48,431 nucleotides of DNA from the NCBI GenBank assembly GCA_002705045.2, contig PAHT02000033.1, forward strand, positions 47,792-96,222. Reading direction: 5' to 3'. Below are positions 38,131 through 47,878 of the stretch, piece after piece. The notes below the pieces were generated by a model that saw nothing but the letters and a program-made list of their open reading frames with translations, had not been told where the DNA came from and ran no database searches. The position numbers and the translations under genes were made by a program. The number at the start of each line of letters is the position of its first letter. The stretch's first letter is position 1. This DNA comes from Paracoccaceae bacterium. Its GTDB lineage: Bacteria > Pseudomonadota > Alphaproteobacteria > Rhodobacterales > Rhodobacteraceae.

Positions 38131-39204
38131 ATGTCTCTTAAAAATTTAATTACCAAAGAAATTTTAAAAAGTGGGCCAATCACGATTGCTAGATTCATGG
38201 AATATTGCCTTTACCATGAAAACTATGGCTACTACGCCTCGAAAAAAAATACTATTGGGGCCGAAGGTGACTTTATCACATCTCCTGAAATATCCCAAGT
38301 TTTTGGTGAGCTGATTGGAATATGGCTTGCACAAACTTGGATTGATCGCGGCAAACCTAAAAACTTTAGCTTAGTAGAACTTGGGCCTGGAAACGGGATA
38401 ATGATGCGAGATATTTTGCATGCAATAAGAAAAATCCCTGGTTGCCTTGATGCTGCATCAATTGTTTTGGTCGAAAAGTCGCAAATTTTGCGATCTCGCC
38501 AAAAAAATCTTTTAATTCATTATTCTCCCTCATGGATAGAATCTGTTGATGACATTCCTGAAAAGCCATTTTTTTTAGTCGCCAATGAATTTCTAGATGC
38601 GTTGCCTATTAGGCAGTTTAAGAAAGAAAATGACTTTTGGTGCGAACGTTCTGTTGGCTTGACTGATACTGGTGAACTGAAATTTATTAACATACCATCA
38701 AACCTTAATATCGAACTTAATTATCTTTATCGAGATATTCCCAATAATGTTATTGTAGAGACATCCGATATTACTAAAAATATTTTATCACGGATATTCG
38801 AAAAAATTGCTCGCAACAGTGGTGTTTGTTTGTTTATTGATTACGGTTATCTTGAAGGACAAGGAGAAACTCTACAAGCCGTGCACAAACATTCTTATGC
38901 AAATCCACTCGATAACCTCGGAGAAAGCGATCTCACTGCGCAAGTAAATTTTAAAAGCATTTATAACTTAATTTTAAGAAAAGGGCTTCGAGCATCAAAC
39001 TTTGAAAATCAAAGGAATTTCTTAACAGGTCTTGGGATAAAAAATAGATCAGAAATATTAACAAAGAAAATGTCAAAAGTTCAGAAAAAAGATCATTTAA
39101 AAGCAATTGACAGATTAATTGGTCCCAATCAGATGGGTAATTTGTTTAAAGTAATGGGTGTTACTAATAGAGGATCACCCAAATTACCAATATTGGAGCA
39201 ATAA
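38131..39204 (+). CDS. MidA/NDUFAF7-type SAM-dependent methyltransferase
   Basis: A 357-residue protein of the NDUFAF7 family (PF02636). HENYGYYASKKNTIGAEGDF near residue 28, the SAM-binding motif LVELGPGNGIMMRDIL near residue 84, the NEFLDALPIRQF motif near residue 150 and FIDYGYLEGQGETLQAV near residue 235 are conserved. The mitochondrial relative methylates an arginine of a complex I subunit; the bacterial role is not established. The stop overlaps pgeF by one base (TAATG) and lgt is 5 bases upstream. Confidence 0.88.
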   Translation: MSLKNLITKEILKSGPITIARFMEYCLYHENYGYYASKKNTIGAEGDFITSPEISQVFGELIGIWLAQTWIDRGKPKNFSLVELGPGNGIMMRDILHAIRKIPGCLDAASIVLVEKSQILRSRQKNLLIHYSPSWIESVDDIPEKPFFLVANEFLDALPIRQFKKENDFWCERSVGLTDTGELKFINIPSNLNIELNYLYRDIPNNVIVETSDITKNILSRIFEKIARNSGVCLFIDYGYLEGQGETLQAVHKHSYANPLDNLGESDLTAQVNFKSIYNLILRKGLRASNFENQRNFLTGLGIKNRSEILTKKMSKVQKKDHLKAIDRLIGPNQMGNLFKVMGVTNRGSPKLPILEQ

Positions 39205-39959
39205 TGATAAAAGATTATAGAACCAACTTGATCCCGAGAGAGCACCATGCGTTTTTTACAAATAAAAAAGTTGATTGTGATCAAAGCTGTACCAAGCTGG
39301 ACTTTTCTTTTTTTAAAAAGGGAGAAATACAAAATTCTATGTCAAATCGTAACCTTGCAGCAAAAAGCCTTGGATGTGATCCCAAACAAGTCTGCTTTCT
39401 AAATCAAATACACTCCTCTAAAGTTTTAGTGGTCGATTCAACTCTAGGTCAATTAAAAAAACCAGCAGATGGTATGGTGACAAATGTTAAGGGCGTAGGT
39501 CTCGCTATACTCACAGCTGATTGTGCGCCAGTACTTTTTTTTGATCCGATTGCAAAAATAATTGGGGCTGCACATGCCGGCTGGCGTGGTGCAGTTGATG
39601 GAATTGTTGAGAACACAGTAGATAAAATGTTAACTTTAGGCGCTACGAAACCTAATATTTTAGTGGCTATCGGACCTTGTATTAGTCAAATTAATTATGA
39701 AGTTGGTGAGGATTTCAAAAAGAAAATAATCTTTAATAATAATAGAAATAATAAATATTTTTTTCGTAAATCGACGGAAAAGCTTCTATTTAATTTGTGT
39801 GGTTTTATAATTGGCAAGTTAAAAAATCACGGTATTTCTAATATATCAGCAGTCAGGATGTGTACATATGACGAAAAAAATGATTTTCATTCTTATCGTC
39901 GCGCTATTCACAAGTGTTACGACACTCATCAAAGGAATATGTCTCTGATAAAATTATAA
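39204..39959 (+). CDS. pgeF: peptidoglycan editing factor PgeF (YfiH-type multicopper oxidase fold)
   Basis: A 251-residue YfiH/laccase-domain protein. The conserved metal and catalytic residues are in FLNQIHSSKVLVV (His, near residue 70), AILTADCAPVLFFDP (Cys, near residue 110) and GAAHAGWRGAVDGIVE (His, near residue 130). In E. coli the protein removes wrongly incorporated amino acids from muropeptide precursors; older annotations call it a polyphenol oxidase. The stretch around residues 175-190 is rich in Asn, Lys and Phe, matching the AT-rich base composition. It is translation-coupled to the MidA-like gene. Confidence 0.9.
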   Translation: MIKDYRTNLIPREHHAFFTNKKVDCDQSCTKLDFSFFKKGEIQNSMSNRNLAAKSLGCDPKQVCFLNQIHSSKVLVVDSTLGQLKKPADGMVTNVKGVGLAILTADCAPVLFFDPIAKIIGAAHAGWRGAVDGIVENTVDKMLTLGATKPNILVAIGPCISQINYEVGEDFKKKIIFNNNRNNKYFFRKSTEKLLFNLCGFIIGKLKNHGISNISAVRMCTYDEKNDFHSYRRAIHKCYDTHQRNMSLIKL

Positions 39960-40059
39960 ATAAAAATTCTTAAACAAGGCTTGTATGATTTTCCTTCATT
40001 AACTAAATATGTTTTCAATTAATATATATCTTAATAAGAAATTAAGGCTGGTCAGATAA

Positions 40060-41001
40060 ATGGAGAAAAATATACATTCTCGTCTTCTAATAATTGGTTC
40101 GGGGCCCGCAGGTTACACAGCGGGAGTATATGGCGCTAGAGCAATGCTAAATCCAACATTAATACAAGGTATACAACCAGGAGGACAACTTACAATTACA
40201 ACTGAAGTAGAGAACTGGCCAGGAATGAAAGAAGTCCAAGGGCCTGATCTAATGATCCAAATGAGTGAACATGCTGCGGCAGCAGGAACAAATTTAATTT
40301 CCGACCACATCAACAAACTAGATTTGAGCAAAAGACCCTTCGAAGCATTAGGGGACTCAGGAACCCTGTATACAGGCGATGCACTTATATTAGCGACAGG
40401 TGCGCAGGCAAAATGGCTAGGCCTTGAGTCGGAAAATAACTTTAAAGGCTTCGGGGTTTCAGCTTGTGCAACTTGCGATGGTTTTTTTTATAAAGGAGAA
40501 GAAATCATAGTCGTTGGAGGTGGCAATACCGCAGTTGAAGAAGCTTTATTCTTAACTAAATTTGCTTCAAAAGTGACACTCATTCACAGGCGGGATACTT
40601 TAAAAGCTGAAAAAATCCTTCAACAAAGGTTACATAAAAATGAAAAGATTAGTGTCCGTTGGTTTCATGAGTTAGAGGAGGTGATTGGCACAGAATCCCC
40701 AAAGGGAGTTTCAGGAGTTCGAATAAAAAATATTAAGACTGGCGTTAAAACAACTATGAGTTGTAAGGGCGTCTTCATTGCGATTGGCCACGCGCCAGCA
40801 TCCGAGCTATTAAGTGGTCAGCTTGATTTACACATGGGAGGTTATGTTGCCACAAAAGCAGATTCCACCGAGACATCTATACCTGGGGTTTTTGCAGCAG
40901 GCGATTTAACTGATCATATATACCGACAAGCTGTTACTTCTGCTGGGATGGGATGTATGGCTGCTCTAGAGGCAGAAAAGTTTCTTTCTCATTCGGAATG
41001 A
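40060..41001 (+). CDS. trxB: thioredoxin reductase
   Basis: NADPH-dependent flavoenzyme that reduces thioredoxin. The FAD motif LLIIGSGPAGYTAGVYGARA is at residues 9-28, the redox-active CATC in SACATCDGFFYKG is near residue 137, the NADPH motif VVGGGNTAVEEALFL near residue 152, and the C-terminal GVFAAGDLTD closes the FAD site. Length of 313 residues is normal. It stands alone between pgeF (100-base gap) and the YdcH gene (146-base gap). Confidence 0.96.
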   Translation: MEKNIHSRLLIIGSGPAGYTAGVYGARAMLNPTLIQGIQPGGQLTITTEVENWPGMKEVQGPDLMIQMSEHAAAAGTNLISDHINKLDLSKRPFEALGDSGTLYTGDALILATGAQAKWLGLESENNFKGFGVSACATCDGFFYKGEEIIVVGGGNTAVEEALFLTKFASKVTLIHRRDTLKAEKILQQRLHKNEKISVRWFHELEEVIGTESPKGVSGVRIKNIKTGVKTTMSCKGVFIAIGHAPASELLSGQLDLHMGGYVATKADSTETSIPGVFAAGDLTDHIYRQAVTSAGMGCMAALEAEKFLSHSE

Positions 41002-41147
41002 AATTTTTTCTTATCTTATTTTTCCTATTGGCATTAAAAAACTTTTAGAAAAATAATTTTTCAAGATGGTATATTCAGTTATGCTAAACTAAAGTATTAT
41101 TTTTTAATTGGCTTAAAAACAGAATTATAGGAGATAATTTTATTTTA

Positions 41148-41363
41148 ATGGTAGATAAAAAAGACCCTCAAGAATTTTTAAAAACTGAAATAAAACTGTC
41201 AAAACTTAAAGAACAACATAGAAAAATTGAGATTATGCTGTCAGACATTAGAAACCCTATATTAGACCCTCTAATTTTAAGACGCCTTAAAAAAGAAAAA
41301 CTTATCTTGAAAGACAAAATTCACAGAATTACGAACCAGCTTACACCTAATATTATCGCTTAA
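41148..41363 (+). CDS. YdcH family (DUF465) small protein, second copy
   Basis: A 71-residue, highly charged helical protein with the C-terminal [18 protein letters not shown] that marks YdcH/DUF465. It shares the LKKxKLxxKDxIxxxT pattern with the copy at 162-371 but is otherwise diverged, so these are separate subfamilies rather than a recent duplication. It precedes purE by 55 bases, a neighbourhood I remember from Rhodobacterales. Function unknown. Confidence 0.8.
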   Translation: MVDKKDPQEFLKTEIKLSKLKEQHRKIEIMLSDIRNPILDPLILRRLKKEKLILKDKIHRITNQLTPNIIA

Positions 41364-41418
41364 AAAAAAATATCGCTTAAACCAAAATTTTATTGTAGTT
41401 CAGAGAGACAATCAAAAT

Positions 41419-41907
41419 ATGACTAATACTGACGTTGGACTAATTATGGGAAGCCAATCAGATTGGCCAACTATGATAGAGACTGCTAATATTCTAACTG
41501 ATCTAAAAATAAGTTTTGAGACAAAGATCGTATCAGCACATAGGACTCCAGACCGACTTTTTAGCTATAGTTCTACTGCTTTTGATCGCGGTTTAAAGGT
41601 TATAATCGCAGGTGCGGGTGGTGCAGCGCATTTACCGGGAATGATTGCTTCTAAAACAATTCTACCAGTTATTGGAGTACCTATTCAAACGTCTAGTTTA
41701 GCCGGCGTTGATAGCCTTTACTCTATTGTGCAAATGCCAAGAGGCTATCCAGTTGCAACTATGGCAATCGGCCCTGCGGGAGCAACAAATGCAGGTCTCC
41801 TTGCGGCCTCTATCCTTGCAACTAATAATGCTAGTATTCGAAATACTCTATCTCAATGGAAGTTGCGTTTATCACTTTCTGTCCCTAACGAACCCGAAGA
41901 TAAATAA
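41419..41907 (+). CDS. purE: N5-carboxyaminoimidazole ribonucleotide mutase
   Basis: Converts N5-CAIR to CAIR in purine synthesis. The class I signature [12 protein letters not shown] is at residues 8-19, followed by [14 protein letters not shown] near residue 43 and [17 protein letters not shown] near residue 70. Length of 162 residues is normal. It is one base from purK, which makes its substrate, so the two form an operon. Confidence 0.97.
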   Translation: MTNTDVGLIMGSQSDWPTMIETANILTDLKISFETKIVSAHRTPDRLFSYSSTAFDRGLKVIIAGAGGAAHLPGMIASKTILPVIGVPIQTSSLAGVDSLYSIVQMPRGYPVATMAIGPAGATNAGLLAASILATNNASIRNTLSQWKLRLSLSVPNEPEDK

Positions 41908-41908
41908 C

Positions 41909-42970
41909 ATGCTCAAAGCTGGCAGCACTATTGGAATTTTAGGTGGGGGTCAATTAGCTCGCATGCTGGCTGGAGCTGCCTTGAAAATGGGCTATCATAC
42001 TCATGTTTACGATCCAAACCCAAAATCGCCCGCTTTCGAAATTTCTTCTTTAAAAACTATTGGCTCATTTGAGGACCATGGTCTATTAAAAAAATTTGCA
42101 AAAACGTGCGACGTCTTGACGTACGAGTTTGAAAACATCCCGCATAAAGCTCTTGAGGAAATTGAACAAATTGTCCAAATTTTTCCACGCAAAACTTCTT
42201 TATATATAAGTCAAGACAGAATAAAGGAAAAACAATTCTTTAAAAGTTTGAACCTTGAGACCGTGGAATATGCAACTATATGCTCATTCGAAGATTTTTC
42301 TAAATCAATAAAACAAATAAAAATACCATCAATCTTAAAAACCTGTAGAGAAGGTTATGACGGGAAAGGTCAACTATTAATAACTAATAAAACTAAAAAA
42401 AAAGATGTGGAGGAACATTTACTGCAAGGTCCTTGCATATTAGAAAGTTTTTTAAAATTTGAAAAAGAGCTTTCTGTAATTATCGCCAGAAATGACAATG
42501 GCGATGTCGTAAGTTTTGATCCTGGAGAAAACGTTCATAAGTCCGGGATTTTATATAGTACGACAGTGCCATCTCAAATTTCCAAAACATTACAGATAGA
42601 TTCTATTATTATCGCCGGCAAAATCGTTAACAGTCTGAAATATGTCGGCGTCTTAGGCGTGGAATTGTTTCTTACTCATGATGATAGAGTGGTTGTTAAC
42701 GAAATGGCTCCAAGAGTCCATAACTCAGGGCACTGGACGCAAAATGGTTGTGCTATTGATCAATTTGAACAACATATTCGGGCGATATCAGGCCATGCGC
42801 TGGGAGATGGAGAGCGTTATTCGGACGTCACAATGATTAATATTCTCGGCGATACTACAAAGAATTTTCGTAATATTACTAATGCAGCGGTTCATTTTTA
42901 TGGTAAAGACGAAGCTAGACCCGGAAGAAAAATGGGTCATGTGAATTATGTAAGCCCAAAAACGTCCTAA
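41909..42970 (+). CDS. purK: N5-carboxyaminoimidazole ribonucleotide synthase
   Basis: ATP-grasp enzyme that carboxylates AIR to N5-CAIR. IGILGGGQLARMLAGAALKM at residues 8-27, LTYEFENIPHKALEEI near residue 70, KTCREGYDGKGQLL near residue 145 and VNEMAPRVHNSGHWT near residue 260 are diagnostic. ATG 41909 gives 353 residues, the usual length. The open frame extends further up to 41708, but that part lies over purE and is not coding. It ends at a strong hairpin shared with convergent groEL. Confidence 0.97.
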   Translation: MLKAGSTIGILGGGQLARMLAGAALKMGYHTHVYDPNPKSPAFEISSLKTIGSFEDHGLLKKFAKTCDVLTYEFENIPHKALEEIEQIVQIFPRKTSLYISQDRIKEKQFFKSLNLETVEYATICSFEDFSKSIKQIKIPSILKTCREGYDGKGQLLITNKTKKKDVEEHLLQGPCILESFLKFEKELSVIIARNDNGDVVSFDPGENVHKSGILYSTTVPSQISKTLQIDSIIIAGKIVNSLKYVGVLGVELFLTHDDRVVVNEMAPRVHNSGHWTQNGCAIDQFEQHIRAISGHALGDGERYSDVTMINILGDTTKNFRNITNAAVHFYGKDEARPGRKMGHVNYVSPKTS

Positions 42971-42980
42971 AGCTAGTAAG

Positions 42981-43006
42981 TGATGATGGCTCGAAAGCCA
43001 TCATCA
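42981..43006. terminator. bidirectional intrinsic terminator between purK and groEL
   Basis: A perfect 11-base-pair stem, TGATGATGGCT and AGCCATCATCA, with loop CGAA. It is the only strong hairpin in a convergent junction in this window. On the plus strand it is followed by GAATTTTC; on the minus strand it follows groEL by 23 bases and is followed by a weaker T content. Likely ends both transcripts, more efficiently purK. Confidence 0.8.
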
Positions 43007-43029
43007 GAATTTTCAGTTAAAAGTTTGAT

Positions 43030-44715
<1,686 letters not shown>

Positions 44716-44727
44716 TTAAAATAATTT

Positions 44728-45015
44728 TTAGGCAAGAATTCCTAAAATATCGCTCTCTTTCATGATTAACATATCTTCATCGTTAATTTTAACTTCTGTT
44801 CCGGACCATTTTCCAAACAAAACTTTATCTCCCGCTTTTATGTCCATCGGAATTCTTTTTCCGGATTCATCTCTTGCTCCAGCTCCAACTGAAACAATTT
44901 CCCCTTCCGCGGGCTTTTCTTTCGCAGAATCAGGAATAATTAATCCGCCGGCAGTTTTCTCTTCGCTCTCTAAACGACGAACGACTACACGATCGTGCAA
45001 GGGTGTAAATGACAT
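44728..45015 (-). CDS. groES: co-chaperonin GroES
   Basis: The 95-residue 10-kDa lid of the GroEL chamber. It begins [20 protein letters not shown] and contains the mobile loop [18 protein letters not shown] and the conserved [18 protein letters not shown]. The ribosome site AAAGGAG lies about 9 bases before the ATG. It is the first gene of the groES-groEL operon, transcribed from a sigma-70-like promoter with a CIRCE operator at the transcript start. Confidence 0.98.
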   Translation of the reverse strand: MSFTPLHDRVVVRRLESEEKTAGGLIIPDSAKEKPAEGEIVSVGAGARDESGKRIPMDIKAGDKVLFGKWSGTEVKINDEDMLIMKESDILGILA

Positions 45016-45063
45016 CGACGATGCTCCTTTGAGTTCCCAAAATTAAGGTGACTTATATACTTG

Positions 45064-45090
45064 CTGGCACTCGTCACCATTGAGTGCCAA
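45064..45090 (-). promoter_or_regulatory. CIRCE operator of groESL (HrcA site)
   Basis: CTGGCACTC (45064-45072) and GAGTGCCAA (45082-45090) with a 9-base spacer match the CIRCE consensus of GCACTC-N9-GAGTGC cores. It begins at or next to the expected transcription start, where bound HrcA repressor would block initiation. It implies an hrcA gene elsewhere in the genome and heat induction of groESL. Confidence 0.93.
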
Positions 45091-45097
45091 CAAATGC

Positions 45098-45126
45098 CAT
45101 ATAAGGATCGTTCCTGCAGCTGTCAA
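45098..45126 (-). promoter_or_regulatory. sigma-70-type promoter of groESL
   Basis: On the minus strand a perfect TTGACA (45121-45126) and TATATG (45098-45103) are separated by 17 bases, directly upstream of CIRCE. Further upstream an A8-T11 tract (45148-45166) sits where a UP element would be. With CIRCE it suggests housekeeping transcription relieved from HrcA on heat shock rather than a sigma-32 promoter. Confidence 0.7.
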
Positions 45127-45198
45127 CTAGTAGTACCTATAAAAAATAAAAAAAATTTTTTTTTTTCCTATTCCGGTAATGATGGGCTACTTTAAGAG

Positions 45199-45228
45199 TT
45201 GAATTTACTCTGTTTTCGCAGGTATATA
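45199..45228 (+). promoter_or_regulatory. candidate promoter for a leaderless HAD phosphatase mRNA
   Basis: TTGAAT (45199-45204) and TATATA (45223-45228) are 18 bases apart. Seven bases past the -10 is the A of the ATG at 45235, so transcription would begin at the start codon. No Shine-Dalgarno site lies at normal distance before that ATG, which agrees with leaderless initiation. Inferred by eye. Confidence 0.4.
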
Positions 45229-45234
45229 ACAATT

Positions 45235-46110
45235 ATGGTAAAGATAATAAATAATTTTAGTGAAATCGCTCAACATTATAAAGCAATTTTTTGTGATCTG
45301 TGGGGTTGTCTACATAATGGGAAGAAGAGCTTTACAAAAAGTCTTGAGGCTCTACGGAGCTATAAAAGTAATGGGGGCTACGTTATTTTACTAACAAATG
45401 CGCCAAGGCCGAGCGAAGTTGTGATAAAATTCTTATGTAAATTGGGAATAACTGAGGAGTTTTATGACGAAATTATTACATCAGGTGATGCTGCACAATT
45501 CAGTCTCATGTCGGGTAACTTCGGTCATAATATCTATCATATTGGCCCTCAACGCGACTTGTGTTTTTTTGAACGTAAGCACCAGCCACCTTGCATAGAG
45601 TTAGTACCAATTGCTGACGCCTCCAGCATTGTTTGCACCGGTTTATTTAATGATCAAGTAGAACAACCGTCAGATTATGCAGATATTATCAATGAAGGGG
45701 TTCAGAATAACCTACCCCTTCTGTGTGCAAATCCAGATATTCAAGTAGACTATGGGAATCAGCGACTATGGTGCGCTGGTGCTATAGCAGAGCACTACAC
45801 CAGAGCAGGTGGAGAATCAATTTACTTTGGGAAACCACACAAACCTATTTATGATTTAGCCATTTCGAAACTTAATGCCGTCAACTCTTCAATTCTAAAG
45901 TCAGAGATAATTTGCGTTGGAGATGGTATTCATACAGACGTTTCAGGAGGCATTTTGTACGGCTTAGATACCTTATTTGTGGCGGGTGGCCTTTCTAATC
46001 ATGAGACCGGCGTAAATGATAGAACCCGATCTCCAAACGTCGAAAAACTAAGAAGGTTTCTGAAAAGGGTGAAACTGTCACCGACAGCGTCGATCGGTTA
46101 TTTCGAATAA
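45235..46110 (+). CDS. HAD-superfamily class IIA hydrolase (TIGR01459 type)
   Basis: A 291-residue HAD phosphatase of the type IIA cap class (sugar-phosphatase/NagD-like). Motif I is AIFCDLWGCLHNG near residue 18 (Asp nucleophile plus tryptophan), motif II VILLTNAPRPS near residue 52, and motif III/IV IICVGDGIHTDVSGG near residue 224 with a lysine in FGKPHKPIYDLA near residue 196. Substrate unknown; the first motif has DLW, which is characteristic of this subgroup. ATG 45235 is preferred to TTG 45199, which overlaps a promoter-like sequence. It lies 131 bases before ribF. Confidence 0.88.
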   Translation: MVKIINNFSEIAQHYKAIFCDLWGCLHNGKKSFTKSLEALRSYKSNGGYVILLTNAPRPSEVVIKFLCKLGITEEFYDEIITSGDAAQFSLMSGNFGHNIYHIGPQRDLCFFERKHQPPCIELVPIADASSIVCTGLFNDQVEQPSDYADIINEGVQNNLPLLCANPDIQVDYGNQRLWCAGAIAEHYTRAGGESIYFGKPHKPIYDLAISKLNAVNSSILKSEIICVGDGIHTDVSGGILYGLDTLFVAGGLSNHETGVNDRTRSPNVEKLRRFLKRVKLSPTASIGYFE

Positions 46111-46176
46111 CTGACTTTACTAAATCTTGACGTGAAATATTATAAATTTCTTTAAATGAAACAGGATTAATCAATT

Positions 46177-46245
46177 ATGAAAAGAAATATTAATGAAACA
46201 ACAATGTCAGTTAAACAAACACCTAAGAAAAACAAAACCAAATGA
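46177..46245 (+). CDS. possible 22-residue leader peptide coupled to ribF
   Basis: A 22-codon frame from ATG 46177 ends with TGA that shares ATGA with the ribF start. The peptide is polar and rich in Lys, Asn and Thr (MKRNINETTMSVKQ then TPKKNKTK), with no hydrophobic part. There is AGGATTAATCAATT just before the ATG as a distant ribosome site. It may be a translated leader or chance in AT-rich DNA. No family recognised. Confidence 0.25.
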   Translation: MKRNINETTMSVKQTPKKNKTK

Positions 46246-47180
46246 AGATTTTTAAGTACAACGAAAAAGTTCAATTTCCAATTGAGAAATTATCTGTAGC
46301 TATGGGTAACTTTGATGGCTTGCATCTTGGACACCGATCAGTCATTGACTTGGCCCGACCAAAACAATCATCAGAAAAGTTTGGAGTCTTAACGTTTGAT
46401 CCTCACCCGAGAGAGTTTTTCTTTCCAGACCAAAAACCCTTTAGATTGATGGCTCAGACAACAAAATATATGAAATTAAAAACACTTGGAGTAGACATTT
46501 TACTGGAAGTTCCATTCACCAAACAACTATCAGTGCTTGACCCTAATGATTTTGTTAATAAAGTATTGCATCAATATTTTCATTTAGATCATGTAGTGAT
46601 TGGAGCAGATTTCAAATTTGGTCATCAAAGAAAGGGCGATGCAAAACTACTTAAATCTATTGGTAGCTCCCTGGGGATAAAGGTCACGGTAGCGTCTATC
46701 ATAAAAAACGAAATGACTGAAATTTCATCAACCGCAATTCGAAAGGCCTTGAAAAATGGTTTTCCGGAACGAGCCTCCAAAATGCTAGGAGAATGGTACA
46801 GTGTAGTCGGAGAAGTTATCGAAGGAGATAAACGAGGTAGAACTCTTGGTTATCCAACCGTAAATCTTGAACTCGATAACCTGCATTTACCAAAATTTGG
46901 TATTTACTCTGCCGTTGTAAAAATTTTAACAGGAAAGCATAAAGGTTCATATTCAGCAGCCGTTTCTATCGGAGAACGGCCAACGTATGGAAAACAAAAG
47001 CCAAATTTAGAAGCCCATATACTAAATTTTTCCGACGATATCTATGGAGAAGAGGTATCTGTGTCTCTTATCTGTTTTCAGCGACCAGAAACTAAATTCA
47101 GCTCCTCAGAAAAATTGATAGAGCAGATGCAAAAAGATTGCATTATCGCAAAACAGGTTACAAAAAAAATAGGTATGTGA
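46242..47180 (+). CDS. ribF: bifunctional riboflavin kinase / FAD synthetase
   Basis: Phosphorylates riboflavin to FMN and adenylates FMN to FAD. The N-terminal nucleotidyltransferase has VAMGNFDGLHLGHRSVIDLA near residue 20, with the HxGH motif, and TEISSTAIRKAL near residue 165. The C-terminal kinase has GDKRGRTLGYPTVNLELDN near residue 200 and FGIYSAVVKI. Length of 312 residues is normal. It starts at ATG 46242, overlapping a tiny upstream frame, and overlaps ycgN by one base (TGATG). Supplies flavin cofactors used by ETF-QO and TrxB. Confidence 0.95.
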   Translation: MKIFKYNEKVQFPIEKLSVAMGNFDGLHLGHRSVIDLARPKQSSEKFGVLTFDPHPREFFFPDQKPFRLMAQTTKYMKLKTLGVDILLEVPFTKQLSVLDPNDFVNKVLHQYFHLDHVVIGADFKFGHQRKGDAKLLKSIGSSLGIKVTVASIIKNEMTEISSTAIRKALKNGFPERASKMLGEWYSVVGEVIEGDKRGRTLGYPTVNLELDNLHLPKFGIYSAVVKILTGKHKGSYSAAVSIGERPTYGKQKPNLEAHILNFSDDIYGEEVSVSLICFQRPETKFSSSEKLIEQMQKDCIIAKQVTKKIGM

Positions 47181-47632
47181 TGAGAGAAAAAGTTCGTCCA
47201 GAATTTTGGAGAACCCTATCACTAGAAGAATTAACTCAATTGGAATGGGAGACCTTGTGTGATGGTTGTGGCAAATGCTGTTTAATCAAACTTGAAAACG
47301 AGGAAACAGAATTAATTCATTACACGAAAATTGCTTGTAGACTTTTTGATGACGGAACTTGTAAGTGTGGTAATTATCCCAACAGAAAAAAACTAGTCAG
47401 CAACTGCCTAGTATTGACAAAAGATACTTTAAAACATTCCTACCATTGGATGCCAACTACATGTGCATATCGACTGATCTATGAGGGTAAAGATCTTAAA
47501 CCTTGGCATCACTTAATATCGGGAAGCAGTGAAACAGTTCACGAAGCCGGTATGTCAGTGAAATATTCAACTATTCCAGAATACGATATTCCAGAGGATT
47601 CTTGGGACGAATATGTGATATCAAATTATTAA
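47180..47632 (+). CDS. YcgN family cysteine-cluster protein (UPF0260)
   Basis: A 150-residue YcgN/UPF0260 protein. It has RPEFWRTLSLEELTQLEWET, then the cysteine cluster CDGCGKCCLIKL near residue 25, CRLFDDGTCKCGNYPNRK near residue 53 and SNCLVLT near residue 72, and the WMPTTCAYRLIYEGKDL motif near residue 93. The cysteines probably bind a metal or Fe-S centre; the function is unknown. ATG 47180 overlaps the ribF stop by one base; a frame opening at 47138 lies within ribF and is rejected. Confidence 0.9.
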   Translation: MREKVRPEFWRTLSLEELTQLEWETLCDGCGKCCLIKLENEETELIHYTKIACRLFDDGTCKCGNYPNRKKLVSNCLVLTKDTLKHSYHWMPTTCAYRLIYEGKDLKPWHHLISGSSETVHEAGMSVKYSTIPEYDIPEDSWDEYVISNY

Positions 47633-47779
47633 CTAATGAGTGAAGGACAATTAGTTACGAATTAAACCTAACTGATAAGTTTAAATTGCAAATGATTATT
47701 TTAGAAAGAACCACTAAACAAAATTTAAACATTTAAATTTTTTCTAAAAAATTAGATTAAAGCTTTCCTAGTCCTTCAG

Positions 47780-47796
47780 AAATTGCTAAGCAATTT
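47780..47796 (+). terminator. weak hairpin between ycgN and prs
   Basis: AAATTGC and GCAATTT enclose the loop TAA, followed by TATAAC rather than a T-run. It could be a weak terminator of the HAD-ribF-ycgN transcript or part of the prs leader. The remaining 47633-47878 is AT-rich with no gene seen; AGATTAAA occurs twice (about 47754 and 47822). Confidence 0.25.
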
Positions 47797-47878
47797 TATA
47801 ACTATCTTCTTGTAACCCTTTAGATTAAATCGAAGTTAGACCTGACTACCAAACTAATTTTAAAAGAAAAGAAAAGTT

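Noticed and set aside
41708-41908. Upstream extension of the purK frame over purE
   Set aside because: PurE is clearly coding in the other frame, and PurK begins at ATG 41909 with the normal family N-terminus.
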